From Brevibacillus sp. DP1.3A (lineage in GTDB: Bacteria; Bacillota; Bacilli; Brevibacillales; Brevibacillaceae), in assembly GCF_013284245.2 (NCBI RefSeq), contig NZ_CP085876.1:2897001-2961000 (forward strand): a stretch of DNA of 64,000 nucleotides. Reading direction: 5' to 3'. Below, in pieces: positions 19,037 through 28,294 of this stretch. The notes below the pieces were generated by a model. It was not told where the DNA came from. It did no database searches and was given only the letters and a program-made list of their open reading frames with translations. The translations under genes and the position numbers were made by a program. How positions within the stretch are numbered: the stretch's first letter is position 1; every line of letters begins with the position of its first letter.

Positions 19037-19789
19037 ATGCCTTTTACTTTTGCTCATCCGGCTATAGTACTGCCGTTACGCAAATGCAAGTGGTTTTCGT
19101 TCTCTGCCCTCGTCTTTGGCAGTATGGCACCGGATTTTGAGTATTTCTTCCGGATGCAGCCATACAGCGTGTACAGTCACACCATGCTCGGATTGTGGCT
19201 AGTTGATTTGCCCATCGCGATCCTATTAGCGTTTTTGTACCGGTACGTGGTCAAGAATCCGATGCTTGCGCGTTTGCCGGAGTGGATAGGACGAGGGATG
19301 GACAACACAAACCATGGAAGCAGAATGCCAGCATGGCGAGCGGCAATTGTGTTTATATACTCAGCGTTAATCGGCAGTTTGAGCCATATGGCATGGGATG
19401 CTTTTACACATGATGGTGGACGTATGGTAGACCACTTCTTGTTCTTGCAACAATCCATCTCGATTGCCCATTATAAGGTGCCTGTTTACAAGCTGCTGCA
19501 GCACGGTAGTACCCTTTTCGGTGGCTTGGCCATTTTGTATGTCATTGCGAGAAGGGCGCACAAAAACAGCCAGATCGTTATGAGACAAGTACCTGTCTTG
19601 GAAAAATGGATGTTCTGGTTCGGGGTGGGGTTGTTTGGTATCGTGACGGTCGTTTTACACGCATTGCTGGTCAAAGGAATTTCACCCTTCGTCCATCCTT
19701 TGCAGCATGTGGTCCCGTTTCTTTCGGGATCTCTGCTTGGAATCGTGGTGCTCTGCTTCGCTTTGGACAGGCTCAGATTGAAAAAGTAA
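19037..19789 (+). CDS. DUF4184-family integral membrane protein
   Basis: 250 aa with about six membrane segments. It starts MPFTFAHPAIVLPL and contains GSMAPDFEYF near residue 30 and GSLSHMAWDAFTHDGG near 115, the histidine/aspartate blocks typical of DUF4184 and of YdjM-type metal-dependent membrane hydrolases. Function unproven. AAAAGGGAGT precedes the ATG; the gene follows the IF-3 paralogue after 21 bases. Confidence 0.85.
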   Translation: MPFTFAHPAIVLPLRKCKWFSFSALVFGSMAPDFEYFFRMQPYSVYSHTMLGLWLVDLPIAILLAFLYRYVVKNPMLARLPEWIGRGMDNTNHGSRMPAWRAAIVFIYSALIGSLSHMAWDAFTHDGGRMVDHFLFLQQSISIAHYKVPVYKLLQHGSTLFGGLAILYVIARRAHKNSQIVMRQVPVLEKWMFWFGVGLFGIVTVVLHALLVKGISPFVHPLQHVVPFLSGSLLGIVVLCFALDRLRLKK

Positions 19790-19815
19790 AATCCCTCAAT
19801 ATGAGGGATTTTATT
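19788..19815. terminator. Bidirectional terminator between DUF4184 gene and spoVK
   Basis: AAAATCCCTC / GAGGGATTTT stem with T-runs on both sides; serves the convergent genes. Confidence 0.85.
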
Positions 19816-19819
19816 GTTT

Positions 19820-20779
19820 CTAAATTGAAAAATCCTCAGACTTCAAATTCATTAAATCATCACGGGTTGGGTCAGGAATTTTGAGCAATCTAACGGCTTG
19901 CACACGTATTGCCTTTTCAATATTATTTCGTACATATCTTGCATTGCTGAAATTCACATGAAATGGATCACTCGTTACTGTTAGCAGTCTTCTTCTCAGT
20001 TTTTCACTTGCTTCAGTAGAGATTCTATACTCCTTGTTCTTTGCCATTACATTTGCAATATCCATCAACTCATCAACCTCATAATCAGCAAAGTTGATGT
20101 GGACGGGAAAGCGTGAAGGCAGTCCCGGATTTAACTCAAGGAATGTATCCATTTCATCATTGTACCCTGCAATTATACAGACGAAATCATTGCCAAAGTC
20201 CTCAAGGCATTTTGTAAGACAGTCTACAGCCTCTTTTCCAAAATCTTTTTCACCGCCACGAGCTAATGAATAGGCTTCATCGATAAATAGTATTCCTCCC
20301 ATGGCTTTCTTAACAAGATCACGGGTCTTTTGTGCTGTGTGCCCAATAAATTCACCAACGAGATCTGCACGTTCTACTTCAGTTAGATGACCCTTAGTTA
20401 AAACACCCATTTCCTTAAAAATCTTTCCGAAAAGGCGTGCAATTGTTGTTTTCCCAGTACCGGGATTTCCTTTAAAAACCATATGGAAAACTTGCTTCTC
20501 AATTTTAAGCCCGTGTCGTTCCCTTGCTTTATTCATTTTGATGAGCGCATAAATTTCATAAATCGTTTTCTTGGCTTCATGTAAGCCAATCAGGCTTTCT
20601 AATTCTTCAAAAACAGTTGTTAAATTTGAACTCGACGTAGTACGTACTATTTCAGGTAAAGTATTTGTCTGCTTAACACTTACTGGTCGATTGAATACAA
20701 CTTGAATTCGATTATTGCTACTTGAAGATTCGAGCACCTCAGTTTGAGGAATGGCTCCTGCTTGCTTCACATGTTTCAC
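19820..20779 (-). CDS. spoVK: Stage V sporulation protein K (AAA+ ATPase)
   Basis: 319 aa CbxX/CfqX-type AAA+ protein. Walker A is GNPGTGKTT near residue 112, Walker B GILFIDEAYSLA near 170, with the arginine region LPSRFPVHI near 228. In B. subtilis SpoVK is needed for late spore maturation and lies directly upstream of ynbA(hflX)-ynbB-glnR-glnA. Here the gene keeps that neighbourhood but is inverted. Start is GTG at 20779 or the in-frame GTG at 20770; the AGGTG site fits the latter better. Confidence 0.9.
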   Translation of the reverse strand: MKHVKQAGAIPQTEVLESSSSNNRIQVVFNRPVSVKQTNTLPEIVRTTSSSNLTTVFEELESLIGLHEAKKTIYEIYALIKMNKARERHGLKIEKQVFHMVFKGNPGTGKTTIARLFGKIFKEMGVLTKGHLTEVERADLVGEFIGHTAQKTRDLVKKAMGGILFIDEAYSLARGGEKDFGKEAVDCLTKCLEDFGNDFVCIIAGYNDEMDTFLELNPGLPSRFPVHINFADYEVDELMDIANVMAKNKEYRISTEASEKLRRRLLTVTSDPFHVNFSNARYVRNNIEKAIRVQAVRLLKIPDPTRDDLMNLKSEDFSI

Positions 20780-20831
20780 CTGCCTTGACCATCATACAGA
20801 AAGTATACTCAGGAACATCGGAAAACCTGCC

Positions 20832-21205
20832 AATTTTTACGCAAGAGATCGAATTGGACAAGTCATTGCATGGATTGTTGTGAGATTGATACAAAGTAAA
20901 ATTGATGCCGAAACAGTTGACCATATAAATGGAATTAACTAGATAATCAAAAAAGCAATCTTAGAGTGTGTCTTCATATGGAAAACATGAGGGATTGTAA
21001 ATTACGTGTAGGCACCACTTCTGAGTACAGAGGTGTTGCATCGAAAAAGAAAAATCAAATTTGGGAGGTTCGTATTAAGGACGGGAAAGGTGGCAACAAA
21101 TATTTGGGGTGTTTTACAAACAAAGTTGCAGCCACTAATTGTTTTAACTATCATGCCCTTCAAGATTTCGGTGAGTTTGAAGCAGAGAAAGAGGTTTTAA
21201 AATGA
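20832..21205 (+). pseudogene. HNH-AP2 homing endonuclease remnant (frameshifted)
   Basis: The first frame gives FYARDRIGQ ... AETVDHINGIN and stops at 20939-20941. One base later the reading continues LDNQKSNLRVCLHMENMRD, then TSEYRGVASKKKNQIWEVRI and an AP2-type ending. Restoring one base near 20938 rejoins the HNH core (VDHING-LDNRKSNLR) to the AP2 DNA-binding domain. The N-terminus is missing where it meets the spoVK promoter side. A dead free-standing homing endonuclease is the best explanation and may be linked to the inversion of spoVK. Confidence 0.8.
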
Positions 21206-21221
21206 TGTTTTTATTAAAATA

Positions 21222-21251
21222 AGAAAGGCACCTGATAAACAAGTGCCGTGG
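21222..21251 (-). terminator. Probable terminator of the 21256-21852 gene
   Basis: GGCAC / GTGCC arms around a 10-base loop with a T-rich run on the minus strand. Confidence 0.45.
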
Positions 21252-21255
21252 GAAA

Positions 21256-21852
21256 CTACTTGATTGAATCAAGAAGATCGTCTTCATTAATTGAAGGAAG
21301 AGCTTCTGATTCAGAAATACTTTCAAATTGACTATCAACAGATTTCTTAGAATTCAAACCTTTTGAGCTGTCGGATTTATAGAGTTGGTGAGGTGAATTT
21401 GGGATCAAGATGTGCTTCTTAAGATCTTCATCGTAACTACCATTTAAGAACAAGAGATATTCACCCTGCTCTAATTCTTGAAATTTCGGTGCTACTATGT
21501 CAGCCATTTCTTTACCTCCGCCAGTGTCGAAACCTATAACACGATAAACTTCAACAGTATCACCTTCTGAAATCTTTTGGTCAGTCTCGTTGTTATATAC
21601 TTTATCTACTTTAGCATCATATACATAAAATACTATTTCAGAAACTTGTTCTTTTCTGTACTCATTCGGTAATTTTGCTTTGATAATCACGTTTGAGTTT
21701 TCAACCAACTCGTCAGTTGATTTATATACTTTAGCCAAAGCATTGCTATGAGAGTCTGCGTGTGCTGTTTCCTTGATTTCTTTAAAAGCTAGTGCTGAAC
21801 CTACCCCAACAACTAAAGCTGCCATTGAAATAATTGTGATTAATTTTTTCAT
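21256..21852 (-). CDS. Secreted protein of unknown function
   Basis: 198 aa. The start MKKLITIISMAALVVGVGSALA is a signal peptide or membrane anchor. The mature part is acidic, with TDELVENSNVIIKAKL near residue 45 and GEYLLFLNGSYDED near 150. A segment of this kind (a metal- or ligand-responsive beta domain) is seen in several Bacillus exported proteins, but I cannot name the family. A single-gene unit with its own terminator. Confidence 0.7.
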   Translation of the reverse strand: MKKLITIISMAALVVGVGSALAFKEIKETAHADSHSNALAKVYKSTDELVENSNVIIKAKLPNEYRKEQVSEIVFYVYDAKVDKVYNNETDQKISEGDTVEVYRVIGFDTGGGKEMADIVAPKFQELEQGEYLLFLNGSYDEDLKKHILIPNSPHQLYKSDSSKGLNSKKSVDSQFESISESEALPSINEDDLLDSIK

Positions 21853-21974
21853 TAACTACACGCCCTTTCAATATTAGTCGTTATAGAGGTTCTTAACTTT
21901 TGTCATACCTTGTTGGGCCATCAATGTCCCAGTCAAAGACATCATTATTATCCATTATTGAATCTAGGTTCTGA

Positions 21975-22283
21975 TTTCAGAGGACAAGGAACGAGACCAT
22001 TGGAGATACTGTGTGTATTTCAGGAAGTCAGATGGGAAAAGTGAAATGCGGCACTCTGGAATCTACCAATTGGAGAGGGAATATAGTAAGCTCAAATGGA
22101 GAAACACAATACTTCACAAACATGAGACAAGCTAGTTATTCTGAAATAAGCGGAGATAGTAGTGAGCCTATATTTTATGGGGGAACAGCAATCGGTGTTC
22201 ATCGTGCTGATACAGGAGGTTATACTCATATCAGTAAAATAGAAGATTCTTTCAACCTTGATGCAATTTTTATTGAAAATTAA
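21975..22283 (+). pseudogene. C-terminal fragment of a chymotrypsin-fold serine protease
   Basis: The frame starts just after a stop with no proper start codon. It reads GDTVCISGSQMGKVKCGTLE, matches the region before the active serine of streptogrisin/alpha-lytic-type S1 proteases, and continues ISGDSSEPIFYGGTAIGVH. The usual GDSGGP is GDSSEP here, so even the active-site loop is altered. The His and Asp halves of the triad are absent. Confidence 0.65.
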
Positions 22284-22346
22284 ATTGAAATCTAGGTTCT
22301 CATGAGAAAAATTCTTTCATGGGAGCCTAGAAAGGTAGGGATTGCA

Positions 22347-22904
22347 ATGAAAAACGTTTTAACATTATTTTTAGCAGCATTACTCATGTCTGGATGTGCA
22401 ACGAGTAACACTGAGATTGAAAGACAAACAATAACAGGATACGTCATTGAAAAAGATACTGCAAAAAAACGTCTCTTAGTCATAGAAAATGATGAAACGA
22501 AGACGAAGGACAGTACTAACTATGAAGCAGAGTGGTACTTCCCAAAAGAAGAAGCAGTCTTTCAAGATAGCAAGGGCAATAACATCTCATTTGATAAAAT
22601 CGAAGTAGGACACATGGTATCTACATGGTCAACGACACCATCCGCGCTGGCATACCCCAGTTCAGCAGAACTCAGTAAACTTGTAATTAATGAAGAAAGC
22701 AAAAACCCTATTAATGAAATGGATGAAAAAAAGGCTATTCAACACGCAATCCATTATTTAAAGAGCAAACTTGATGACGGAATCATTATTAAAAGTGCAA
22801 ATGGACAAAAAGATCATTGGCAGATTAAAGCAACAGATTATGATATTGAAGTAGATACTCTTCTACAAATTAACGCACAAACGGGAGAAGTAAAAGAAGT
22901 TTGA
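22347..22904 (+). CDS. Lipoprotein, DUF3221-like with C-terminal PepSY-like segment
   Basis: 185 aa. LFLAALLMSGCATSN is a clear lipobox, so the product should be anchored to the outer face of the membrane. Residues 28-110 (TGYVIEKDTAKKRLLVIEN ... KIEVGHMVSTW) resemble the DUF3221 small beta-barrel of Bacillus lipoproteins; the C-terminus (DHWQIKATDYDIEVDTLLQINAQTGEV) has PepSY character. ATG 22347 follows GGTAGGG. Role unknown. Confidence 0.75.
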   Translation: MKNVLTLFLAALLMSGCATSNTEIERQTITGYVIEKDTAKKRLLVIENDETKTKDSTNYEAEWYFPKEEAVFQDSKGNNISFDKIEVGHMVSTWSTTPSALAYPSSAELSKLVINEESKNPINEMDEKKAIQHAIHYLKSKLDDGIIIKSANGQKDHWQIKATDYDIEVDTLLQINAQTGEVKEV

Positions 22905-22923
22905 CTCCTGAATTTCCAGAAAA

Positions 22924-23058
22924 TGAAAGCGAGTCATTTAACCACAGAAGAATTGATGAAACTAAAACCAGAAGAAAAACGACCATTACTCCGTAACCAA
23001 AGGGTGATGGTCGTTCTGTATTCTTTAACGACTCCTATTCGAAATTCCACAATATGAT
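22924..23058 (+). CDS. Possible small ORF of unknown function
   Basis: 44 codons starting MKASHLTTEELMKLKPEEK. No strong ribosome binding site, and an inverted repeat (GACCATTAC / GTGATGGTC) lies inside it. Could equally be a leftover. Confidence 0.25.
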
Positions 23059-23105
23059 ATAATCTTCCAAAATAAAGAACTTCATCAAACATGCGGAGGA
23101 ACAAG

Positions 23106-23366
23106 ATGGAGCAAAAGAAATATACGGACGTTGTACGTCTCGGCCATCAGACGACAGAAGGTGTACTGGAAGAGACATTTGGCGTAAAAGACATGGGGGT
23201 TATCCTGAAAAATCTGAATCTCCGCATTCATGAAGATCTCCTCAAGGAAGAGGTGGATGCCTTGCCTGGTGGATATGATGAGAAGGAACTCCGCAAAGTG
23301 ATTAGCAAAGCGATTCTGTATTTCGTGAAGGAGATTTTCTCAGAGAAAGCGACAAGTAACCCATGA
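23106..23366 (+). CDS. Conserved small protein upstream of hflX
   Basis: 86 aa, soluble, amphipathic helices; no motif recognised (HQTTEGVLEETFGVKDMGV, then a Leu/Glu-rich middle and KVISKAILYFVKEIF near the end). ATG 23106 is chosen over 23091 because GCGGAGGAACAAG precedes it with good spacing. It lies 86 bases before hflX in the same direction and may share its transcript. Confidence 0.65.
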   Translation: MEQKKYTDVVRLGHQTTEGVLEETFGVKDMGVILKNLNLRIHEDLLKEEVDALPGGYDEKELRKVISKAILYFVKEIFSEKATSNP

Positions 23367-23452
23367 CATAAGTTGATTTCAGTTGGCGTGCCCTGCTGCC
23401 GTAACGTTTTGGGCAAAATGTGGTATGATAGTGCATGAAGGGGCGTGAATCG

Positions 23453-24745
23453 GTGAACGATCTGATCAAAACGAAAGAAACAGCCATACTGATTGGTTGC
23501 TATTTAGATAACCGGAATGAAGAAAGAACCCGTCTTTCCATGGAAGAATTGCATGAGCTGGCAGATACTGCTGGTGTAGAAGTACTGGACGTCATCACGC
23601 AAAATCGGGACCGGGTTGATTCTGCCTGGTATTTGGGGACAGGAAAAATTGATGAAATCGCGCAGAGAGCTGAAGAGCTGGATGTGGACGTGATCATTTT
23701 CAATGATGAGTTGTCTCCGAGTCAGACTCGTAATTTGGATAAAGTTTTTGATTGCAAAGTGATTGACCGTACGCAGCTCATTTTGGATATTTTCGCAGGG
23801 CGTGCACAGTCGCGTGAAGGGAAAATCCAGGTAGAGCTGGCGCAGTACAACTACTTGCTGCCTCGACTTGCCGGGCAAGGAAAGCAGCTATCTCGTCTCG
23901 GGGGCGGTATCGGTACGCGTGGACCGGGTGAAACCAAGCTGGAAAGCGACCGTCGACATATTCGCAAGCGGATCAGTGAACTCAAGCAGCAATTAGAGGA
24001 TACTGTTCGGACGAGACAATTGCATCGGGAGCGTCGGAAGAAAAACAATGTGTTCCAGATTGCGTTGGTCGGCTATACGAATGCTGGGAAGTCGACGATC
24101 CTCAACAAGCTTACGAATGCAAACACCTTGCAGGAAGACAAACTGTTTGCCACTTTGGACCCTACAACCAGACAATTGGAGTTGCCGAGCGGACTGGATG
24201 TGCTTTTGACAGATACGGTTGGTTTTATTCAAGACTTGCCTACGAGTCTAGTCGCTGCATTCCGTTCGACATTGGAAGGTGTAAAAGAAGCGGACCTCAT
24301 CCTGCATGTGGTAGATAGTCATCACCCTGACTTCCAAGTACATATGGAAGTCGTAGACAAAATTTTGCGCGAGCTAAAAGCAGAAGAAATTCCGCTGCTA
24401 GTCGTTTTCAACAAGGCAGATATGCTTGTAGAGGGCTCTTACTTGCCGCGTGCAGACGAATCGATTTTGATTTCTGCCATGCGGGAAAATGACCTGAAGC
24501 AACTGCTCAGCCAGATTGAGTCATTTGCACTCGAATCTTTCAATGAGATGAAGCTGCGCGTTCCTGTCGAGCGCGGAGACATTCTCTCCCTTTTGCATCG
24601 GGATGGGGTAGAGATGGAACAAGAATTTAATGAAGAGGAAGCGGCCTACTTGATCACTGTCCGCGTGAACAAGGATAATCCGATTTACGGCAGGATTGCT
24701 CCTTTCCTCCTGGATAAACCAGAGACTGTTGAAGAGAGTTGGTAA
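23453..24745 (+). CDS. hflX: Ribosome-associated GTPase HflX
   Basis: 430 aa. An N-terminal HflX domain (ILIGCYLDNRNEERTR, YLGTGKIDEIAQ, NDELSPSQTRNL) precedes the G domain with G1 GYTNAGKST near residue 202, G3 DTVGFI near 252 and G4 NKAD near 317. HflX splits stalled or heat-damaged 70S ribosomes. GTG 23453 is preferred because AAGGGGC is 8 bases upstream; the ATG at 23435 has none. Corresponds to B. subtilis ynbA, with ynbB following. Confidence 0.95.
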   Translation: MNDLIKTKETAILIGCYLDNRNEERTRLSMEELHELADTAGVEVLDVITQNRDRVDSAWYLGTGKIDEIAQRAEELDVDVIIFNDELSPSQTRNLDKVFDCKVIDRTQLILDIFAGRAQSREGKIQVELAQYNYLLPRLAGQGKQLSRLGGGIGTRGPGETKLESDRRHIRKRISELKQQLEDTVRTRQLHRERRKKNNVFQIALVGYTNAGKSTILNKLTNANTLQEDKLFATLDPTTRQLELPSGLDVLLTDTVGFIQDLPTSLVAAFRSTLEGVKEADLILHVVDSHHPDFQVHMEVVDKILRELKAEEIPLLVVFNKADMLVEGSYLPRADESILISAMRENDLKQLLSQIESFALESFNEMKLRVPVERGDILSLLHRDGVEMEQEFNEEEAAYLITVRVNKDNPIYGRIAPFLLDKPETVEESW

Positions 24746-24752
24746 GTAACAG

Positions 24753-26030
24753 ATGTTTTCATATTTTTCCCATGGAGAAAAGCTTCGCCCCCTCGTAATG
24801 GAGGTGGAAGCGACGATCTCAGAGAGACATCGTCAAATTTCCGCTTTGGTGGATACGAATCAACTGAAAGTATTGCGTTCCTTCCAAAAACATGAGGTCA
24901 ATGAATTTCATTTTTCAACATCCACAGGCTATGGCTACGATGACTCCGGACGTGCAACGTTAGAATCGATTTATGCCGAAGTGTTTGGTGGAGAAGCGGC
25001 ATTGGTGCGTAACCATATTATCTCGGGTACACATGCGATTGCGATTTCTTTGTTTGGCATTCTTCGTCCAGGCGACGACCTTCTCTATATTACGGGTAAA
25101 CCGTACGATACGCTTGAAGAAGTAGTAGGTGTGCGCGGCGAAGGGCAAGGCTCACTCAAGGATTACGGCATCGGCTACAGCTATGTGCCTTTGACGCCAG
25201 AAGGTGAAATTGATTTTGTGGCAGTTGCACAAGCGATTACGCCAAAGACAAAGGTCATTGGGATTCAACGTTCGCGAGGCTATGCAGATCGACCTTCTTT
25301 CACCATTGCGAAAATCAAAGAAATGATTCGGGTTGTAAAAGAAATCAAGCCTGATCTGATCGTATTTGTAGACAACTGCTACGGAGAGTTCACGGAGGAG
25401 CAAGAACCATTGCACGTAGGTGCAGACATCATGGCAGGCTCTCTCATCAAAAACCCGGGTGGTGGCTTGGTCAAAACAGGCGGTTATATAGTAGGACGCC
25501 AGGATTTGGTTCAGCTTGCTTCGTATCGAATGGCAGCACCGGGAATTGGCGCAGAGGGTGGTGCATCGCTCTACTCGCTACTGGAGATGTACCAAGGCTT
25601 TTTCTTGGCTCCACACGTAGTGGGAGAAGCTTTAAAGGGAGCGGTATTCTCTTCGGCAATGCTGGAGCGTCTGGGCTTCAAAACGAATCCATTGTGGCAT
25701 GAGCCGCGGACGGACCTGATTCAATCCGTGGAATTCGGCAGTGCTGAACGACTGATTACGTTTTGCCAAGGGATACAAAAAGCAGCACCAGTCGATTCAC
25801 ACGTCACTCCGTATCCAAGTGAAATGCCTGGATACGCTGATCCTGTGATTATGGCAGCAGGTACGTTTATTCAAGGGGCGAGCATCGAATTCTCTGCAGA
25901 TGGCCCGATTCGTCCTCCTTACTTGGGCTTCGTTCAAGGCGGGTTGACGTACTCGCACGTAAAAGTGGGGATTTTGACAGCGTTGAACGGGATGTTGGAA
26001 AAAGGCTTACTCGAAATACCGGGTGAATAG
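24753..26030 (+). CDS. ynbB: PLP-dependent YnbB family (methionine gamma-lyase-like)
   Basis: 425 aa fold-type I PLP enzyme of the family often labelled aluminium resistance protein. The cofactor lysine lies in GSLIKNPGGG near residue 230; VFVDNCYGEFTEEQEP near 210 supplies the PLP-binding Asp. ynbB lies between hflX and glnR in B. subtilis too, 7 bases after hflX here. Substrate not known. Confidence 0.92.
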   Translation: MFSYFSHGEKLRPLVMEVEATISERHRQISALVDTNQLKVLRSFQKHEVNEFHFSTSTGYGYDDSGRATLESIYAEVFGGEAALVRNHIISGTHAIAISLFGILRPGDDLLYITGKPYDTLEEVVGVRGEGQGSLKDYGIGYSYVPLTPEGEIDFVAVAQAITPKTKVIGIQRSRGYADRPSFTIAKIKEMIRVVKEIKPDLIVFVDNCYGEFTEEQEPLHVGADIMAGSLIKNPGGGLVKTGGYIVGRQDLVQLASYRMAAPGIGAEGGASLYSLLEMYQGFFLAPHVVGEALKGAVFSSAMLERLGFKTNPLWHEPRTDLIQSVEFGSAERLITFCQGIQKAAPVDSHVTPYPSEMPGYADPVIMAAGTFIQGASIEFSADGPIRPPYLGFVQGGLTYSHVKVGILTALNGMLEKGLLEIPGE

Positions 26031-26050
26031 GATAAAATCGCAAGGATTGG

Positions 26051-26087
26051 ACGGCATTCTCTAGATAATCGAGGATGCCGTTTTTTC
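26051..26087 (+). terminator. Terminator of hflX-ynbB
   Basis: CGGCAT ... ATGCCG stem followed by TTTTTT. Confidence 0.85.
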
Positions 26088-26114
26088 ATGTAAAAAACTG
26101 TACATAACTTTCTG

Positions 26115-26164
26115 TGTAATATTATCTAACATCTATTGACAGGGATTTTGTTATAAAATAGAAT
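26115..26164 (+). promoter_or_regulatory. GlnR/TnrA operator and sigma-A promoter of glnRA
   Basis: TGTAATATTATCTAACA at 26115-26131 fits the GlnR/TnrA consensus TGTNAN7TNACA exactly. It lies just upstream of TTGACA (26136-26141), a 17-base spacer and TAGAAT (26159-26164). In B. subtilis GlnR bound here represses glnRA under nitrogen excess, and the same autoregulation is expected. Confidence 0.85.
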
Positions 26165-26198
26165 AAGACTAAGAAATACGAAACAGGAGGGACAAGTC

Positions 26199-26609
26199 AT
26201 GAGTGATGACCTTCGCCGGAATATGGCCCTCTTTCCCATTGGGATCGTCATGAAGCTGACGGATCTCACTGCGAGGCAAATCCGTTATTACGAACAAAAC
26301 GACCTGATTCAGCCTGCCCGCACAGAAGGGAAGCAGAGGCTCTTTTCTTTCAACGACGTAGATCGCTTGTTGGAGATCAAGGCTCTGATTGAAAAAGGAC
26401 TGAATATTGCAGGGATCAAGCAAGTCCTGCAAATGCAAGAGCCTGCTTTGGAACAAACAGAGATTACCACGACGTCCGAAGAGAAACGCAAGGACATGTC
26501 CGACAAAGAGCTGCATCAGCTCCTAAGGCAACAGATTATGTATCGCGATGCCACTCGCCATGGCGAGGGTGCATTGATACGTGGAGAGCTTTCCCGCTTC
26601 TTCCACTAG
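26199..26609 (+). CDS. glnR: Nitrogen regulator GlnR (MerR family)
   Basis: 136 aa. The MerR-type helix-turn-helix reads LTARQIRYYEQNDLIQPARTEGKQRLFS near residue 25, and the C-terminal tail that senses feedback-inhibited glutamine synthetase is present. AGGAGGGA precedes the ATG. glnA follows after 35 bases. Confidence 0.95.
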   Translation: MSDDLRRNMALFPIGIVMKLTDLTARQIRYYEQNDLIQPARTEGKQRLFSFNDVDRLLEIKALIEKGLNIAGIKQVLQMQEPALEQTEITTTSEEKRKDMSDKELHQLLRQQIMYRDATRHGEGALIRGELSRFFH

Positions 26610-26644
26610 ATAGAAAGCCGATATAGAGACAGGAGGAGAGAAAT

Positions 26645-27979
26645 GTGAGCAAGTTTACAAGAGAAGACATCATGCGCATGGCCCAAGAAGAGGACGTAAG
26701 GTATATCCGACTGCAGTTTACCGACCTGATGGGGATCATTAAAAACGTAGAAATCCCGCTGTCCCAATTGCCAAAAGCACTCGATGGCAAAATGATGTTT
26801 GATGGTTCTTCCATCGAAGGTTTTGTTCGCATCGAGGAATCCGACATGTACCTGGTACCTGATCTGGATACATGGGTTGTATTCCCATGGGGCAATGAAT
26901 TTGGTAAAATTGCACGTCTGATCTGTGATATCCACATGCCAGATGGCTCTCCATTCGAAGGAGATCCGCGCTACATCCTGAAGCGTGCCTTGAAAGAAGC
27001 CGAAGAAATGGGCTTCACAGCTTTCAACGTAGGTCCAGAGCCTGAGTTTTTCCTGTTCAAGCTGGACGCAAAAGGCGAGCCTACGCTGGATCTGAACGAC
27101 CAAGGCGGATACTTCGACTTTGCTCCACTCGACTCCGGTGAAAACTGCCGTCGTGATATCGTATTGACGTTGGAGAAAATGGGCTTTGAAGTGGAAGCAT
27201 CTCACCACGAGGTAGCCCCAGGTCAACACGAAATCGACTTCAAGTATGCAAATGCACTCCAAGCAGCTGACCAAATTTTGACGTTCAAACTGGTTGTTAA
27301 AACCATCGCACAAAAACACGGTCTGCATGCGACCTTCATGCCAAAACCGCTGTACGGTGTAGCTGGTTCCGGTATGCACGCGAACCAATCGCTGTTCCGT
27401 GGTAAAGAAAATGCTTTCTATGACGAGTCCGATGTAATGGGACTGAGCCAAACAGGGAAGCATTACCTGGCAGGTATTTTGCAGCATGCTCGCAGCTTTA
27501 CTGCGATCACGAATCCGCTCGTAAACTCTTACAAGCGTTTGGTTCCTGGTTACGAGGCTCCTTGCTACGTAGCTTGGTCTGCGAAAAACCGTTCTCCATT
27601 GATCCGTATCCCTGCTTCCAGAGGCTTGAGCACGCGTATTGAAGTACGCAGCCCAGACCCTGCAACGAACCCATACTTGGCGTTGGCAGTTATGCTGAAA
27701 GCTGGTTTGGACGGAATCAAAAACAAGCTTACGCCACCACCTGCTATTGATCGCAACATCTACGTGATGACCGAGCAAGACCGCGAAGCAAACGGAATCG
27801 AGAACTTGCCTGCTACTTTGAAGGAAGCAATCGAGTGCCTGAAAGCAGATCCGGTGATTTGCGAAGCATTGGGCGAGCATGCATTGGTACACTTTATTGA
27901 AGCGAAAGAAATTGAGTGGGATATGTTCCGCACACGCGTTCACGATTGGGAGCGCGAGCAATACATGACTGCTTACTAA
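26645..27979 (+). CDS. glnA: Glutamine synthetase type I
   Basis: 444 aa GSI-alpha enzyme making glutamine from glutamate and ammonia. Motifs include [11 protein letters not shown] near residue 57, the ATP-site [14 protein letters not shown] near 186 and the loop [19 protein letters not shown] near 290. The GTG start follows AGGAGGAGAGAA. Its last codons and terminator form the left copy of the island-flanking repeat, yet the gene itself is intact. Confidence 0.97.
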   Translation: MSKFTREDIMRMAQEEDVRYIRLQFTDLMGIIKNVEIPLSQLPKALDGKMMFDGSSIEGFVRIEESDMYLVPDLDTWVVFPWGNEFGKIARLICDIHMPDGSPFEGDPRYILKRALKEAEEMGFTAFNVGPEPEFFLFKLDAKGEPTLDLNDQGGYFDFAPLDSGENCRRDIVLTLEKMGFEVEASHHEVAPGQHEIDFKYANALQAADQILTFKLVVKTIAQKHGLHATFMPKPLYGVAGSGMHANQSLFRGKENAFYDESDVMGLSQTGKHYLAGILQHARSFTAITNPLVNSYKRLVPGYEAPCYVAWSAKNRSPLIRIPASRGLSTRIEVRSPDPATNPYLALAVMLKAGLDGIKNKLTPPPAIDRNIYVMTEQDREANGIENLPATLKEAIECLKADPVICEALGEHALVHFIEAKEIEWDMFRTRVHDWEREQYMTAY

Positions 27980-28030
27980 TAAGCGAAACCCCTTGTGCCT
28001 GTAGGTGCGAGGGGTTTTTTTAATTTGTGG
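27933..28030 (+). repeat. Left island boundary: glnA 3' end, putative attachment site
   Basis: The last codons of glnA, its stop and terminator reappear at 61668-61760 in the same orientation with about seven substitutions over some 95 bases. The longest identical core is GCTTACTAATAAGCGAAACC plus the terminator stem. Repeats of a gene's 3' end at both sides of an accessory block are the usual trace of tyrosine-recombinase integration. Confidence 0.8.
27986..28021 (+). terminator. Terminator of glnRA
   Basis: AAACCCCT / AGGGGTTT stem with a T-run. Confidence 0.9.
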
Positions 28031-28069
28031 GTGCGGGAGTAAAAATCGTTTCACCCACAAACGCACCCA

Positions 28070-28210
28070 ATGTGTTGGAACACCATACAGGATAAGGTTT
28101 TCTATGATCCAAGGTTCCCAAAATTTAAGGTAGGAGGAAAGTGGTATTTCCCAGCCAGAGAGACAAGAGAATTTTTGATTAAGTGGCTGTATGAACAACC
28201 AAGGCACTGA
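28070..28210 (+). pseudogene. Phage HTH/excisionase-type protein, C-terminal remnant
   Basis: A 46-codon frame, MCWNTIQDKVFYDPRFPKF then VGGKWYFPARETREFLIKW, looks like the end of a small phage helix-turn-helix protein that binds near an attachment site. The N-terminal helix-turn-helix is missing. It begins 40 bases inside the left boundary, where such genes usually lie. Confidence 0.5.
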
Positions 28211-28294
28211 TTGCTGGCGGACATGCTTCTACAAATGGAGGTAAACGGTTAAAGCAAGCCGATTTTAAATCGAAATAAAGGGAAGTGACAGGCT

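Noticed and set aside
26606..28207. 533-codon minus-strand frame over glnA
   Set aside because: It is antisense to a complete glutamine synthetase gene and has no homology-like features; it reflects codon bias of glnA.
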